From DASXAI01 sp963728985 (GTDB lineage Bacteria > Actinomycetota > Acidimicrobiia > Acidimicrobiales > Ilumatobacteraceae): a stretch of DNA of 64,000 nucleotides. The notes under the pieces were generated by a model that was not told the DNA's origin, made no database searches, and was given only the letters and a program-made list of their open reading frames with translations. The translations under genes were made by a program, and so were the position numbers. Within the stretch, counting starts at the first letter, position 1, and every line of letters starts with the position of its first letter. This document shows positions 24,533 through 37,422 of the stretch, piece after piece. The DNA lies in contig CAVSME010000005.1 in the NCBI GenBank assembly GCA_963728985.1, forward strand, positions 434,001-498,000, written 5' to 3'.

Positions 24533-26788
24533 TCAGTTTCCTCGCGCCCGGATGATGTTCAGGGCCGAGCCGGCGTGGAACCACTCGATCTGCTCGGGGC
24601 TGAACGTCTGGGTGCACTCGAAGTCGATGGTGGTGCCGCCCGGCTTCGTGATGCGGCACTGCACCGGCTGATCCGGCGTGAGCGACGCCAGGCCGAGCAC
24701 GGAGATGCGATCGTCCTCGCCGATCTGGTCGTAGGTGGCCGGGTCAGTGAACGTGAGCGGCAGCAGGCCCTGCTTCTTCAGGTTCGTCTCGTGGATGCGG
24801 GCGAACGAGCGGGCGAAGATCACCCGGGCGTTGCGGAACCGGGGCTCCATGGCGGCGTGCTCGCGCGACGAGCCCTCGCCGTAGTTGCCGTCGCCGATGG
24901 CGCACCACGGGATTCCGGCCTCCATGTACCGCTTGGCGATCTCCGGGAACGACCGGGTCTGGCCGTCGGTGATGTCCTTGCCCTCACCGGTCGCCCCGGT
25001 GAAGGCGTTCACCACGCCGAGGAAGAGGTTGCCCGAGATGTTCTCCAGGTGCCCGCGGTACGTGAGCCACTTGCCGGCGGCCGAGATGTGGTCGGTCGTG
25101 CACTTGCCCTGGGCCTTCATCAGCACCGGCAGGTCGATGTAGTCCTGGCCGTCCCACGCCGGGAACGGCTCGAGGACCTGCAGGCGGTCCGAGCTCGGGT
25201 CCACCACCACGGAGACGCCAGACGCATCGGCCGGCGGTGCCACGAACCCGCTCTCACCGGGATCGAACCCCTTCTCGGGCAGGATCTCGCCGACGGGCGG
25301 CTCCAGCCGCACGGTCTCGCCGGTGGCGTTGGTCAGGGTGTCGGTCAGCGGGTCGAACTCGAGGGTGCCGGCGAGTGCGTAGGCGATCACCATGTCCGGC
25401 GACGTCACGAACGCCTTGGTGTTGGCGTTGCCGTCGTTGCGCTTGGGGAAGTTGCGGTTGTAGCTGTTGACGATGGTGTTGACCTTCGACGGGTCGAGGT
25501 CGGTGCGCTCCCACTGGCCGATGCACGGCCCGCAGGCGTTGGCCAGCACCCGGCCGCCGATCGCTTCGAGGTCGGCCAGCAGGCCGTCGCGCTCGATCGT
25601 GGCGCGGACCTGCTCCGAGCCGGGCGTGATGAGGAACTGCGTCTTGGCGGTGAGGCCCATGGCCGAGGCCTGGCGGGCCACCGACGCGGCGCGGGTGATG
25701 TCCTCGTAGGAGGAGTTCGTGCACGACCCGATCAGCGCCGAGGACACCTCGACCGGGACGCCGTTCTCGCGCGCCCACGAGCCCACCTCGCTGACCTTGT
25801 GGGCCAGGTCCGGGGTGTCGGGGCCGTTGATGAGGGGCTGCAGGTCGTCGAGGTCGATCTCGATGAGGCGGTCGTAGTGGGCGTCGTCGTCCGGGCGCAG
25901 GTGCTCGGCAACCGCGGTGGCGGCGTCGGCGATGGCCTCGCGCCCGGTGGCCTTCAGGTAGTCGGCCATGTTGGTGTCGTAGGCGAACACCGAGCAGGTG
26001 GCGCCGATCTCCGCCCCCATGTTGCAGATGGTCGCCTTACCTGTGGCCGAGATGGTGTCGGCGCCGGGACCGTGGTACTCCACGATGGCGCCGGTGCCAC
26101 CCGACACCGTGAGCACCTCGGCCACCTTCAGGATCACGTCCTTGGGCGACGCCCAGCCGCTGAGGCGGCCGGTGAGCCGCACCCCGATCACCTTGGGCCA
26201 GCGCACGTTGAAGGGGAAGCCGGTCATGACATCGACGGCATCGGCCCCGCCCACGCCGATGGCCACCATGCCCAGGCCGCCGGCGTTGGGCGTGTGGCTG
26301 TCGGTGCCGATCATCATGCCGCCGGGGAAGGCGTAGTTCTCCAGCACGACCTGGTGGATGATGCCGCTGCCGGGCTTCCAGAAGCCGATCCCGTACTTGG
26401 CCGACACGCTCGACAGGAAGTCGTACACCTCGCTGTTGATGTCGAGGGCGAAGTGGAGGTCGATGTCGGCGCCCGCCTTGGCCTGGATGAGGTGGTCGCA
26501 GTGGACCGTGGAGGGCACCGCCACCTGGGGCAGGCCGGCCGTCATGAACTGCAGGAGCGCCATCTGCGCGGTGGCGTCCTGCATGGCCACCCGGTCGGGG
26601 TGGAAGTCGGCGTAGCTGCGGCCGCGCTCCAGCTCCTGGCCCTCCGGATCGGCCAGGTGGTTGATGAGGATCTTCTCCGTGAGGGTGAGGCCCCGGCCCA
26701 GCCGGCGGCGGCCGGTGGCCACCCGGTCCGGCAGGGTGGCGTACACCTGCTCGACGAGCTCGATCGGTGTGCTGGCTTCGACGGGCAT
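24533..26788 (-). CDS. acn: Aconitate hydratase (mitochondrial-type)
   Basis: A 751-residue aconitase interconverting citrate and isocitrate. The three 4Fe-4S cysteines are in IGSCTNSSYED and NACGPCIGQW. Other marks are MMIGTDSHTPNAGG and, in the C-terminal swivelling domain, GDGNYGEGSSREHAA. The length and PVLMKAQGKCTTDHISAAG block fit the mitochondrial/Caulobacter-like class (~755) rather than the ~900-residue AcnA common in actinobacteria. The ATG at 26788 has GGAGG about 8 nt upstream. An inverted repeat lies 35 bp before the start and probably binds the divergent GntR regulator. A TACAAT hexamer overlapping that repeat could be its -10, so binding would block transcription. Confidence 0.94.
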   Translation of the reverse strand: MPVEASTPIELVEQVYATLPDRVATGRRRLGRGLTLTEKILINHLADPEGQELERGRSYADFHPDRVAMQDATAQMALLQFMTAGLPQVAVPSTVHCDHLIQAKAGADIDLHFALDINSEVYDFLSSVSAKYGIGFWKPGSGIIHQVVLENYAFPGGMMIGTDSHTPNAGGLGMVAIGVGGADAVDVMTGFPFNVRWPKVIGVRLTGRLSGWASPKDVILKVAEVLTVSGGTGAIVEYHGPGADTISATGKATICNMGAEIGATCSVFAYDTNMADYLKATGREAIADAATAVAEHLRPDDDAHYDRLIEIDLDDLQPLINGPDTPDLAHKVSEVGSWARENGVPVEVSSALIGSCTNSSYEDITRAASVARQASAMGLTAKTQFLITPGSEQVRATIERDGLLADLEAIGGRVLANACGPCIGQWERTDLDPSKVNTIVNSYNRNFPKRNDGNANTKAFVTSPDMVIAYALAGTLEFDPLTDTLTNATGETVRLEPPVGEILPEKGFDPGESGFVAPPADASGVSVVVDPSSDRLQVLEPFPAWDGQDYIDLPVLMKAQGKCTTDHISAAGKWLTYRGHLENISGNLFLGVVNAFTGATGEGKDITDGQTRSFPEIAKRYMEAGIPWCAIGDGNYGEGSSREHAAMEPRFRNARVIFARSFARIHETNLKKQGLLPLTFTDPATYDQIGEDDRISVLGLASLTPDQPVQCRITKPGGTTIDFECTQTFSPEQIEWFHAGSALNIIRARGN

Positions 26789-26822
26789 CTCGAACCTCCG
26801 GCGCGTGCGGTGCTGTCGTTCA

Positions 26823-26843
26823 TTGTATACATGCTTGATACAA
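26823..26843. promoter_or_regulatory. Probable GntR operator between aconitase and the VOC-gntR pair
   Basis: TTGTAT (26823-26828) and ATACAA (26838-26843) are perfect inverted arms; an overlapping TGTATACA palindrome sits at 26824-26831. AT-rich palindromes of this kind are typical GntR sites. The word ATACAAGTG (26838-26846) occurs again before isocitrate dehydrogenase (11711-11719). Confidence 0.6.
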
Positions 26844-26887
26844 GTGGCCAACCCGCGTACCGTGCGAGCGTACGCCGGAGGTACCCG

Positions 26888-27238
26888 ATGCTCGTCGCCC
26901 TCGACCACGTCCAGCTGGCCATGCCTTCCGGGGAGGAGGCGACGGCGGAGGCGTTCTACGCCGGCGTGCTCGGCCTCGTCCGGGTGCCGAAGCCGCCCGT
27001 GCTGGCGGCGCGGGGCGGGTGCTGGTTCGAGCGCGACGGCGTGCGCGTCCACCTCGGGGTGGAGGAGCCGTTCCGGCCCGCCCGCAAGGCCCACCCCTGC
27101 TTCGCTGTCCGTGCGCTGCGGGCGTTCGTGGCCGACCACGAGCTGGACGCCCGCTGGAGCGACGAGCAGCCCGGCACCACCCGTTGCTACGTCGACGACC
27201 CGTTCGGCAACCGCCTGGAGCTGGTGGATGCCGGCTGA
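26888..27238 (+). CDS. VOC-family (glyoxalase-like) protein
   Basis: A 116-residue single-domain vicinal-oxygen-chelate protein. It has paired beta-alpha-beta-beta-beta units: LDHVQLAMP with the first metal His, FYAGVLGLVRVPKP, and the C-terminal RCYVDDPFGNRLELVDAG with the Glu ligand. Members include glyoxalases, dioxygenases and antibiotic-binding proteins; the substrate cannot be told. GGAGG sits 7 nt before the ATG, and a TACCGT hexamer at 26858-26863 may be the -10. Its end overlaps the gntR start by 11 bp, so the two are co-translated. Confidence 0.85.
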   Translation: MLVALDHVQLAMPSGEEATAEAFYAGVLGLVRVPKPPVLAARGGCWFERDGVRVHLGVEEPFRPARKAHPCFAVRALRAFVADHELDARWSDEQPGTTRCYVDDPFGNRLELVDAG

Positions 27239-27968
27239 ACGCACCATCCGGTATCGGGAGATCGCCGCCGACCTGCGCCGGCGGGTCGAGGCCGGCGAGT
27301 TCGGGGGCGGCAAGGTGCTGCCCAGCGAGGCCGACCTGTCGGCGGCCTATGCGGCCAGCCGCGTCACCGTGCGCCGTGCCCTGGAGGTGCTGCGCGACGA
27401 GGGCATCGTGGACGCCCGCCAGGGCTTCGGCTGGTTCGTGCAGTCCGACCTGCTGCGCCAGCGCCTCGGGCGCCTGTCCACCATCGAGGGCCAGCTGGCG
27501 GCGTCGGGCATCACCGCCGAGCGCCAGATCCTCGACTTCGCCTTCGTGGCCGCCGAGCCGCGGGTGCAGCGGGTGCTCGGCACCAGCCAGGTGCTGCGGG
27601 TCCGACGCCTCAACCTGGCCGACGGGGAGCCTTTCGCCCGGGTCACCGTGTGGTGCCCGGCGTCGCTCGGCGACCGGTTGTCACGCGCCGATGTCGAGCG
27701 CTCGCCGTTCTACGAGCTGCTGCCCGTGCCGCTCGGCGGGGCGACCCAGACCATCGCCGCCGAGTTGGCGTCGGCGGCCGACGCCAAGCTGCTCGGTATC
27801 CCGGTGGGCTCGCCCGTCCTGCGCTGCGAGCGGGTCACGACCGACCAGGACGGCCAGCCCGTGCTCATGAGCGTGCACGTGTTCCCCGGGCACCGCACCG
27901 AGTTCGTGGTCGACCTGCCCCAGGCCGACCAGAGCATCGCCCCGAGCGGCCTCCGCCTCGTCGAATGA
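27228..27968 (+). CDS. GntR-family regulator (HutC/UTRA type)
   Basis: A 246-residue regulator. Residues ~6-72 form the winged helix (YREIAADLRRRVEAGEF, LPSEADLSAAYAASRVTVRR, IVDARQGFGWFV) and ~90-240 a UTRA effector domain (VLRVRRLNLADGEPFARVTVW, PVLRCERVTTDQDGQPV), as in HutC-type repressors. The ATG at 27228 lies inside the VOC gene's last codons. The divergent aconitase gene and the palindrome at 26823 suggest it represses acn and its own operon. The effector may be a carboxylic acid, but that is inference. Confidence 0.88.
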   Translation: MPAERTIRYREIAADLRRRVEAGEFGGGKVLPSEADLSAAYAASRVTVRRALEVLRDEGIVDARQGFGWFVQSDLLRQRLGRLSTIEGQLAASGITAERQILDFAFVAAEPRVQRVLGTSQVLRVRRLNLADGEPFARVTVWCPASLGDRLSRADVERSPFYELLPVPLGGATQTIAAELASAADAKLLGIPVGSPVLRCERVTTDQDGQPVLMSVHVFPGHRTEFVVDLPQADQSIAPSGLRLVE

Positions 27969-27997
27969 CCGTACTGACAGCGACGTATCAACCGTGA

Positions 27998-28012
27998 GCG
28001 CGCTTCGCGCGC
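27998..28012. terminator. GC hairpin between convergent gntR and comB-like genes
   Basis: GCGCGC-TTC-GCGCGC, extended by TGA and TCA on the outside, sits 30 bp after the gntR stop and 2 bp from the comB-like stop. Without a T-run its strength as a terminator is uncertain. Confidence 0.4.
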
Positions 28013-28013
28013 A

Positions 28014-28691
28014 TCAGTTGAGCGCGATGAACACCCCGTCGCGCAGGATCGGCACTGCGGCCGAGACATCGAGCTCGGCGGCGGCGGCCAGATCCTCGGC
28101 CAGGCCGCGCCGCACCAGCTCCCGGCCGGGGACGCAGCGGGCCAGCACCTCGTGCAGCCGGGGCTGGGCGGCCACGAACGCGGCGCGCGCCGCCGCCGCC
28201 TCCGGCGAGCAGCCCGGGGCCGAGACCGACGCCGCCGGGTCGAGGGCGGCGAGCACCGCGCCGGCGCCGAGGAGGTCGTCGACCGTGGGCCGGCCCGCTT
28301 CACCGGCGGCGATCACCGCCACCGCCTGGGTCCCCGTCGCCAGCACCGCCCGGGCCACGGCGCCGGCGTTGCGGAAGCACCCCGCCAGCACGGTGCCCAC
28401 GCCGGCCTCGGCGGCGGCCACCGCCAGGGTGGCGCCGTTCAACGAGGCCAGCGGGAGGCGGATGCCGGGCGGCTGCGCGCCGATCCACTCGGGCGACAGC
28501 TCCCACGGCCGGCCCGTCGGTCCGTCGCTGGCGACGGGCTTCACGGTCACGCCGTGCTCCACGGCCGCGGTGACCGCCGTCGTGAACCGCAGGACGTCGA
28601 CCAGCACCACGACGTCGACGGCCGGCGCGAGTGCGCGCAGCCCGTCCACCCCCCAATCGAAGCGCCAGGCGAAGCGGTCCTGATCGGTCAC
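28014..28691 (-). CDS. 2-phosphosulfolactate phosphatase family protein (ComB-like)
   Basis: A 225-residue ComB-like protein. Family marks: VVVLVDVLRFTTAVTAAVEHG near the N-terminus, PLASLNGATLA, AVAVIAAGEAGRPTVDD and the C-terminal VPILRDGVFI. ComB removes phosphate from 2-phosphosulfolactate in coenzyme M biosynthesis of methanogens and in sulfolactate formation in bacilli. No comA or comC is nearby, so the physiological substrate here is unknown. The GTG at 28691 overlaps the nitroreductase stop (GTGA), so it is translationally coupled to that gene. Confidence 0.8.
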   Translation of the reverse strand: MTDQDRFAWRFDWGVDGLRALAPAVDVVVLVDVLRFTTAVTAAVEHGVTVKPVASDGPTGRPWELSPEWIGAQPPGIRLPLASLNGATLAVAAAEAGVGTVLAGCFRNAGAVARAVLATGTQAVAVIAAGEAGRPTVDDLLGAGAVLAALDPAASVSAPGCSPEAAAARAAFVAAQPRLHEVLARCVPGRELVRRGLAEDLAAAAELDVSAAVPILRDGVFIALN

Positions 28692-29326
28692 CAGGTGTCG
28701 AAGTGGGCGAACTGCTCGGCGGGCAGGCGCGATGCGACCTTGAAGTCGGTGCCCTTCGTGTACGCGATCGGGAAGAGGCCGGCCTGCGAGTAGCGACCCG
28801 CCGGGATGCCGAGCAGCTCGGCCACCTCGGCCTCGTTCGACAGGTGCAGCGTGGTCCACGCCGAGCCGAGGCCCCGCGACCGCAGCGCCAGCAGGAAGCT
28901 CCACACCGCCGGCAGGATCGAGCCCCAGAAGCCGGCCTGCGTGCCACCGGCGCGGCCCCCGTGGCCCTCCAGGAGCGGGATCATCATGACCGGCACCTCG
29001 TGGAAGTGCTCGCGGAGGTAGATGGCCGACGACGTCACGGCCTCGCGCTGGGTGGTGCGCGGGTCGTCGGGGCCGTAGTCGACCGGGTTCGTGCCCACGT
29101 ACTTGTCGAAATTGGCGCCGTAGTAGTCGGCGATCGCCTTCTTCTTGTCGGCGTCCTCGACGAACATCCATTGCCAGCCCTGCGAGTTCGAGCCGGTGGG
29201 CGCCTGGAGGGCGAGCTCGAGGCATTCGAGCAGCACCTCGCGCTCGACGGGGCGTTCGAGATCGAGCCGCTTGCGGACGGCCCGGGTGGTGCTGAGCACC
29301 TCGTCGGCAGAAAGGTTGAGGTTCAT
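28688..29326 (-). CDS. Nitroreductase-family FMN protein
   Basis: A 212-residue member of the nitroreductase family. The N-terminal TTRAVRKRLDLERPV (phosphate-contacting Arg), the APTGSNSQGWQWMFVED FMN-binding block and the C-terminal GRYSQAGLFPIAYTKG glycine-rich strand are all visible. Such enzymes reduce nitro groups, quinones or flavins with NAD(P)H, or act in dehalogenation or cofactor fragmentation; the role here is not determinable. It is divergent from enoyl-CoA hydratase with a 37-bp gap and coupled to the ComB-like gene downstream. Confidence 0.87.
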   Translation of the reverse strand: MNLNLSADEVLSTTRAVRKRLDLERPVEREVLLECLELALQAPTGSNSQGWQWMFVEDADKKKAIADYYGANFDKYVGTNPVDYGPDDPRTTQREAVTSSAIYLREHFHEVPVMMIPLLEGHGGRAGGTQAGFWGSILPAVWSFLLALRSRGLGSAWTTLHLSNEAEVAELLGIPAGRYSQAGLFPIAYTKGTDFKVASRLPAEQFAHFDTW

Positions 29327-29363
29327 GGCTGGCGAGTCTGGCATGCATGGGAGACTGGGCCCC

Positions 29364-30170
29364 ATGTCCGATCGCCTGTCTGTCAGCGTGGAGAACGGCG
29401 TCGCCGACGTCCGCCTCAACCGCCCCGAGAAGATGAACGCGCTCGACCCCGCCATGTTCGATGGCCTGATCGAGGTCGGGGAGGCGTTGAAGAGCGACCC
29501 GTCCGTGCGGGCGGTCGTGCTGTCCGGTGAGGGGCGGGCGTTCTGCGCCGGTCTCGACTTCGGCTCGTTCCAGGCGATGGCCGACGCACCCAAGGACCGC
29601 CCGACCGGCGATGTCGACCTCGGTCGCAAGGAGGGCCGCATCACCAACCGCGGTCAGCAGGCGGCCTACGTGTGGCGCGAGATGCCGGCGCCCGTCATCG
29701 CCGCGGTGCACGGCGTGGCCCTGGGCGGCGGCTTCCAGATCGCGCTGGCCGCCGACATCCGCATCGTCTCGCCCGACGTGCGCATGAGCGTGCTCGAGGT
29801 GCGCTGGGGTCTCATCCCCGACATGACCGGCACGCAGCTCCTCCCGCAGGTGGTCGGCCTCGACGTGGCCAAGGAGCTCACGTTCACCGGGCGCATGGTG
29901 GAGGGAGAGGAGGCCGTCCGCCTCGGCCTCGCCACCCGGGTGAGCGAGACCCCGCTCGACGACGCCCTCGCCCTCGCCCGCGAGATCGCCGGGAAGTCGC
30001 CGAACGCGGTGCGCGGCGCCAAGGCACTGCTCAACCTGGCCGGCACGGTCAGCCTGGCCGACGGCTTCCAGGCCGAGGAGCGCACGATCGGCGCCCTCAT
30101 CGGCACGCCCAACCAGGTCGAGGCCGTCACCGCCTACTTCGAGAAGCGTGAGCCGCGCTTCGTGGATTAG
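29364..30170 (+). CDS. Enoyl-CoA hydratase/isomerase (crotonase) family protein
   Basis: A 268-residue crotonase. Seen: LNRPEKMNALDPAMF, the oxyanion-hole block GRAFCAGLDFGSF, VHGVALGGGFQIALAADIRI with the second oxyanion Gly, and the LTFTGRMVEGEEAVRLGLAT block. The usual hydratase Glu in the GGG(C/N)E position is replaced (GGGFQIALA), while the second region reads SVLEVRWGLIPD. It may thus be an isomerase or other crotonase rather than a classical hydratase. It most likely acts on acyl-CoA in fatty acid or aromatic degradation. Confidence 0.86.
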   Translation: MSDRLSVSVENGVADVRLNRPEKMNALDPAMFDGLIEVGEALKSDPSVRAVVLSGEGRAFCAGLDFGSFQAMADAPKDRPTGDVDLGRKEGRITNRGQQAAYVWREMPAPVIAAVHGVALGGGFQIALAADIRIVSPDVRMSVLEVRWGLIPDMTGTQLLPQVVGLDVAKELTFTGRMVEGEEAVRLGLATRVSETPLDDALALAREIAGKSPNAVRGAKALLNLAGTVSLADGFQAEERTIGALIGTPNQVEAVTAYFEKREPRFVD

Positions 30171-30375
30171 CGCCGTGGCTCTGGTGGCAGTTCTCACCGG
30201 TGCGTGCTCGGACAGCCAGTCCCACCAGCCCACCGAGCCCGCCACCACGCCCGCGCCAGCCACCACCCCCTCTACCGTCGACCCCACGCCATCGGTGGTC
30301 ACCACCATCATCCCCTTCGCCGGCGGGATCAACGGACCCGTGTCGCCGGGCCCGACCGAACCGGCCAGTAGGTAG
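30148..30375 (+). CDS. Small Pro/Thr-rich lipoprotein
   Basis: A 75-residue predicted lipoprotein overlapping the crotonase gene by 23 bp with a GTG start. The N-terminus is a clean signal peptide (WISAVALVAVLTGAC) with a lipobox ending at Cys20. The mature part is a disordered, Pro/Thr/Ser-rich linker with no folded domain. No homologue recognised. The signal peptide supports a real gene; the overlap means the start could also be the in-frame GTG at 30175, which would shorten the signal. Confidence 0.6.
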   Translation: MSRASWISAVALVAVLTGACSDSQSHQPTEPATTPAPATTPSTVDPTPSVVTTIIPFAGGINGPVSPGPTEPASR

Positions 30376-30480
30376 CAAGAATTCACACCGGGTTCGGAGA
30401 TCGGTCGACTACGCTGCAGCGCACCGCAGCCGGGCCAGCGCCGTCCCCTGCAACCACCCGCCCCACGAGTGGCTGAGGAG

Positions 30481-35048
<4,568 letters not shown>

Positions 35049-35052
<4 letters not shown>

Positions 35053-35245
35053 AGCGAAGCGGAGCCCGACGCCCGAGCGGCGAGGAGCGGACAATGGCTG
35101 AAGCGAAGCGGAAGCCGACGCCCGAGCGGCGGAGAGCGGACAATGGGTGAAGCGAAGCGGAAGCCGACGCCCGAGCGGCGGAGAGCGGACAATGGGTGAA
35201 GCGAAGCGGAAGCCCGACGCCCGAGCGGCGAGGAGCGGACAATGG
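35049..35245 (+). repeat. Four tandem 49/50-bp repeats between gltB and gltD
   Basis: Units start at 35049, 35098, 35147 and 35196, and a fifth partial unit at 35246 is the gltD coding start. Each unit runs GTGAAGCGAAGCGG, a GCCCGACGCCCGAGCGGCG core, then GAGAGCGG or GAGGAGCGG and ACAATGG. Every unit therefore ends with a ribosome-binding-site-like purine run and an ATG followed by GGTGAAGCG. These are the same bases that start gltD, and GGGTGAAGCG is also the gltB stop context. Periods of 49, 49, 49 and 50 place the extra ATGs in different frames. Units 2 and 3 are identical except for their first few bases, indicating recent expansion. Confidence 0.92.
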
Positions 35246-36690
35246 GTGAAGCGACCGGCTTCCTCAAGTGGCGACGGCAGACGCCGACGCGCCGGCCGGT
35301 CGAGGTGCGGCTGCGCGACTGGAAGGAGGTGTACGAGCCGTTCGATCGCAACGTGCTCGTGCAGCAGGCGGGGCGGTGCATGGACTGCGGCATCCCGTTC
35401 TGCAACCACGGCTGCCCGCTCGGCAACCTGATCCCCGACTGGAACGACCTCGTCTACCGCGATCACTGGCGCGACGCCATCGAGCGCCTGCACGCCACCA
35501 ACAACTTCCCCGAGTTCACCGGCCGCCTGTGCCCGGCGCCGTGCGAGGGTGCGTGCGTGCTCGGGATCAGCGACGACCCGGTCACGATCAAGCAGGTCGA
35601 GGTGGAGATCATCGACCGGGCGTGGGCCGAGGGATGGGTCACGCCGCAGCCGCCGTCGGTGCTGACGCACAAGCGGGTGGCGGTGATCGGTTCCGGCCCG
35701 GCCGGGCTGGCGGCCGCGCAGCAACTCACCCGCGCCGGCCATGACGTGGTGGTGCTGGAGCGGGCCGATCGCATCGGCGGGCTGCTGCGCTACGGCATCC
35801 CCGAGTTCAAGATGGAGAAGCGCCACCTCGATCGGCGGCTGGCGCAGATGCGGGCCGAGGGCACCGAGTTCCGCACCGACGCCGAGGTCGGCCGCACCAT
35901 CGACGTCGAGGTGCTCCTCGCCACCCACGACGCCGTCGTGCTGGCGTGCGGGGCCACGCAGTGGCGTGACCTCCCGGTGCCGGGGCGGGAGCTGGGCGGC
36001 ATCCACCAGGCCATGGAGTTCCTCCCGATGGCCAACCGCTTCACCACGAACGGGGACGCGCCGGCGATCTCGGCCGAGGGCAAGCGCGTGGTGATCATCG
36101 GCGGTGGTGACACCGGCGCCGACTGCCTCGGCACCGTGCACCGCCAGGGCGCCGCCAGCGTGCACCAGTTCGAGATCCTGGCGTGCCCGCCCGCCGTCCG
36201 CGCCGTCGGCAACCCATGGCCCACGTGGCCGCTCGTCCTGCGCACGTCGTCGGCCCACGAGGAGGGTGGCGAGCGGGTGTTCGCCGTGAACACGGAGCGC
36301 TTCCTCGACGACGGGGCCGGCCACGTCCAAGCGTTGCGGGCTCATGAGGTCGTGATGACCGAGGGCCGGTTCGAGAAGGTGGAAGGGTCCGACTTCGACC
36401 TGCCGTGCGAGCTGGTGCTGCTGGCCATGGGCTTCACCGGACCGGAGAAGGGCAGCTGGCTCGACCGGCTCGGCGTCTCGTTCGACGCCCGCGGCAGCGT
36501 CGTGCGCGACGCGTCGTTCATGACCGAGGTGCCCGGTGTGTTCGTGGCCGGCGACATGGGTCGCGGTCAGAGCCTGATCGTGTGGGCCATCGCCGAGGGT
36601 CGCGCCTGCGCGGCCGCCGCCGACCGCTGGTTGGTGGGCGAGACGGCACTGCCGGCGCCGATCCTGCCGACGGCCCGACCACTCGCCTGA
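35242..36690 (+). CDS. gltD: Glutamate synthase small subunit
   Basis: A 482-residue glutamate synthase beta subunit supplying electrons from NADPH via FAD. The N-terminal cysteine-rich region carries two 4Fe-4S sites (CMDCGIPFCNHGCP and CPAPCEGAC). FAD binds at VAVIGSGPAGLAAAQQL (~residue 149) and NADPH at VVIIGGGDTGADCLGT (~285). The C-terminal VFVAGDMGRGQSLIVWAI closes the FAD site. The ATG at 35242 is the last of five near-identical repeat-borne ATGs and the only one in frame with the protein. A GAGGAGCGG run 3-11 nt upstream serves as ribosome-binding site. Confidence 0.95.
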   Translation: MGEATGFLKWRRQTPTRRPVEVRLRDWKEVYEPFDRNVLVQQAGRCMDCGIPFCNHGCPLGNLIPDWNDLVYRDHWRDAIERLHATNNFPEFTGRLCPAPCEGACVLGISDDPVTIKQVEVEIIDRAWAEGWVTPQPPSVLTHKRVAVIGSGPAGLAAAQQLTRAGHDVVVLERADRIGGLLRYGIPEFKMEKRHLDRRLAQMRAEGTEFRTDAEVGRTIDVEVLLATHDAVVLACGATQWRDLPVPGRELGGIHQAMEFLPMANRFTTNGDAPAISAEGKRVVIIGGGDTGADCLGTVHRQGAASVHQFEILACPPAVRAVGNPWPTWPLVLRTSSAHEEGGERVFAVNTERFLDDGAGHVQALRAHEVVMTEGRFEKVEGSDFDLPCELVLLAMGFTGPEKGSWLDRLGVSFDARGSVVRDASFMTEVPGVFVAGDMGRGQSLIVWAIAEGRACAAAADRWLVGETALPAPILPTARPLA

Positions 36691-36752
36691 CCTGGCGTCG
36701 TCGCGCCCATGCCCGGGTCGGCGGCCGCTGACGCCGTAGTGTGTCGCTCCTG

Positions 36753-37406
36753 ATGGACGGGCACTCTTCCCGATCGGTGGTGCGTGCGCTGGCGGCGGCC
36801 GGCGCCGGCGTCGTCTTGCTGGCCGCGTGCTCGAGTGGTGGCGGGGGTGGTTCCGGCTCCAGCACCACCTCGCAGAGCACCGCGTTCTCGACCATCCCGA
36901 TCGCCACGACCACCACCACGGCGGCCGCGGGGCAGCCGTCGGGCGGCGGGCCCACGGACTCGACGGGCGGCGCCGCCGGCGGGGCGACGTACACCGTCGC
37001 GTCGGGCGACTACCTGCTCGGCATCGCCAAGAAGCTCGGTGTGCCCCTCCAGGCGCTCCTCGACGCCAACGGCATGACCACGAGCAGCCTCATCACGCCC
37101 GGTCAGAAGCTGAAGATCCCGGCGGCCACGACGGGCAGCACCACGGCGACGAGCGCCGGGAGTGGGGGCAGCACGGCCAGCAGCACCGCCGGCACCAGCG
37201 CCTCCACCACCACGACGGTGGCCGACGCACCGGGCACGTACACGGTGCGGCCCAACGACGGTTGGTCGATCATCGCCAGCCGCCTCGGTGTCGACGCCGC
37301 CGACCTTGCCGCCTTCAACGACCTCACGCTCAACAGCGTGCTGATCCCCGGTCAGAAGCTGCGCATCCCGCCCGCCCGCGGCACCACGACCACCGCCAAG
37401 GCCTGA
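36753..37406 (+). CDS. LysM-domain lipoprotein
   Basis: A 217-residue exported protein (GTG at 36741 would add four residues). The signal peptide ends in a lipobox, GVVLLAAC. A Ser/Gly/Thr-rich linker is followed by LysM 1 (YTVASGDYLLGIAKKLGV to LITPGQKLKIP), a second low-complexity linker rich in Ser and Thr, and LysM 2 (YTVRPNDGWSIIASRLGV to VLIPGQKLRIP). LysM domains bind peptidoglycan glycan chains, so this is a membrane-anchored cell-wall-binding protein; no catalytic domain is attached. TAGTGT at 36738-36743 may be a -10 for a leaderless transcript. Confidence 0.85.
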   Translation: MDGHSSRSVVRALAAAGAGVVLLAACSSGGGGGSGSSTTSQSTAFSTIPIATTTTTAAAGQPSGGGPTDSTGGAAGGATYTVASGDYLLGIAKKLGVPLQALLDANGMTTSSLITPGQKLKIPAATTGSTTATSAGSGGSTASSTAGTSASTTTTVADAPGTYTVRPNDGWSIIASRLGVDAADLAAFNDLTLNSVLIPGQKLRIPPARGTTTTAKA

Positions 37407-37422
37407 CCCGCCGACCGCTGCT

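Noticed and set aside
24575..27238. An 887-codon plus-strand frame across the aconitase gene
   Set aside because: Only its last ~117 codons (from 26888) encode a recognisable protein, the VOC gene. The rest is the shadow of aconitase on the opposite strand.
28014..30386. A 790-codon minus-strand frame running through the enoyl-CoA hydratase region
   Set aside because: Only the 3' part (28014-28691) has family motifs (ComB-like). The upstream part overlaps the nitroreductase and hydratase genes and has none.
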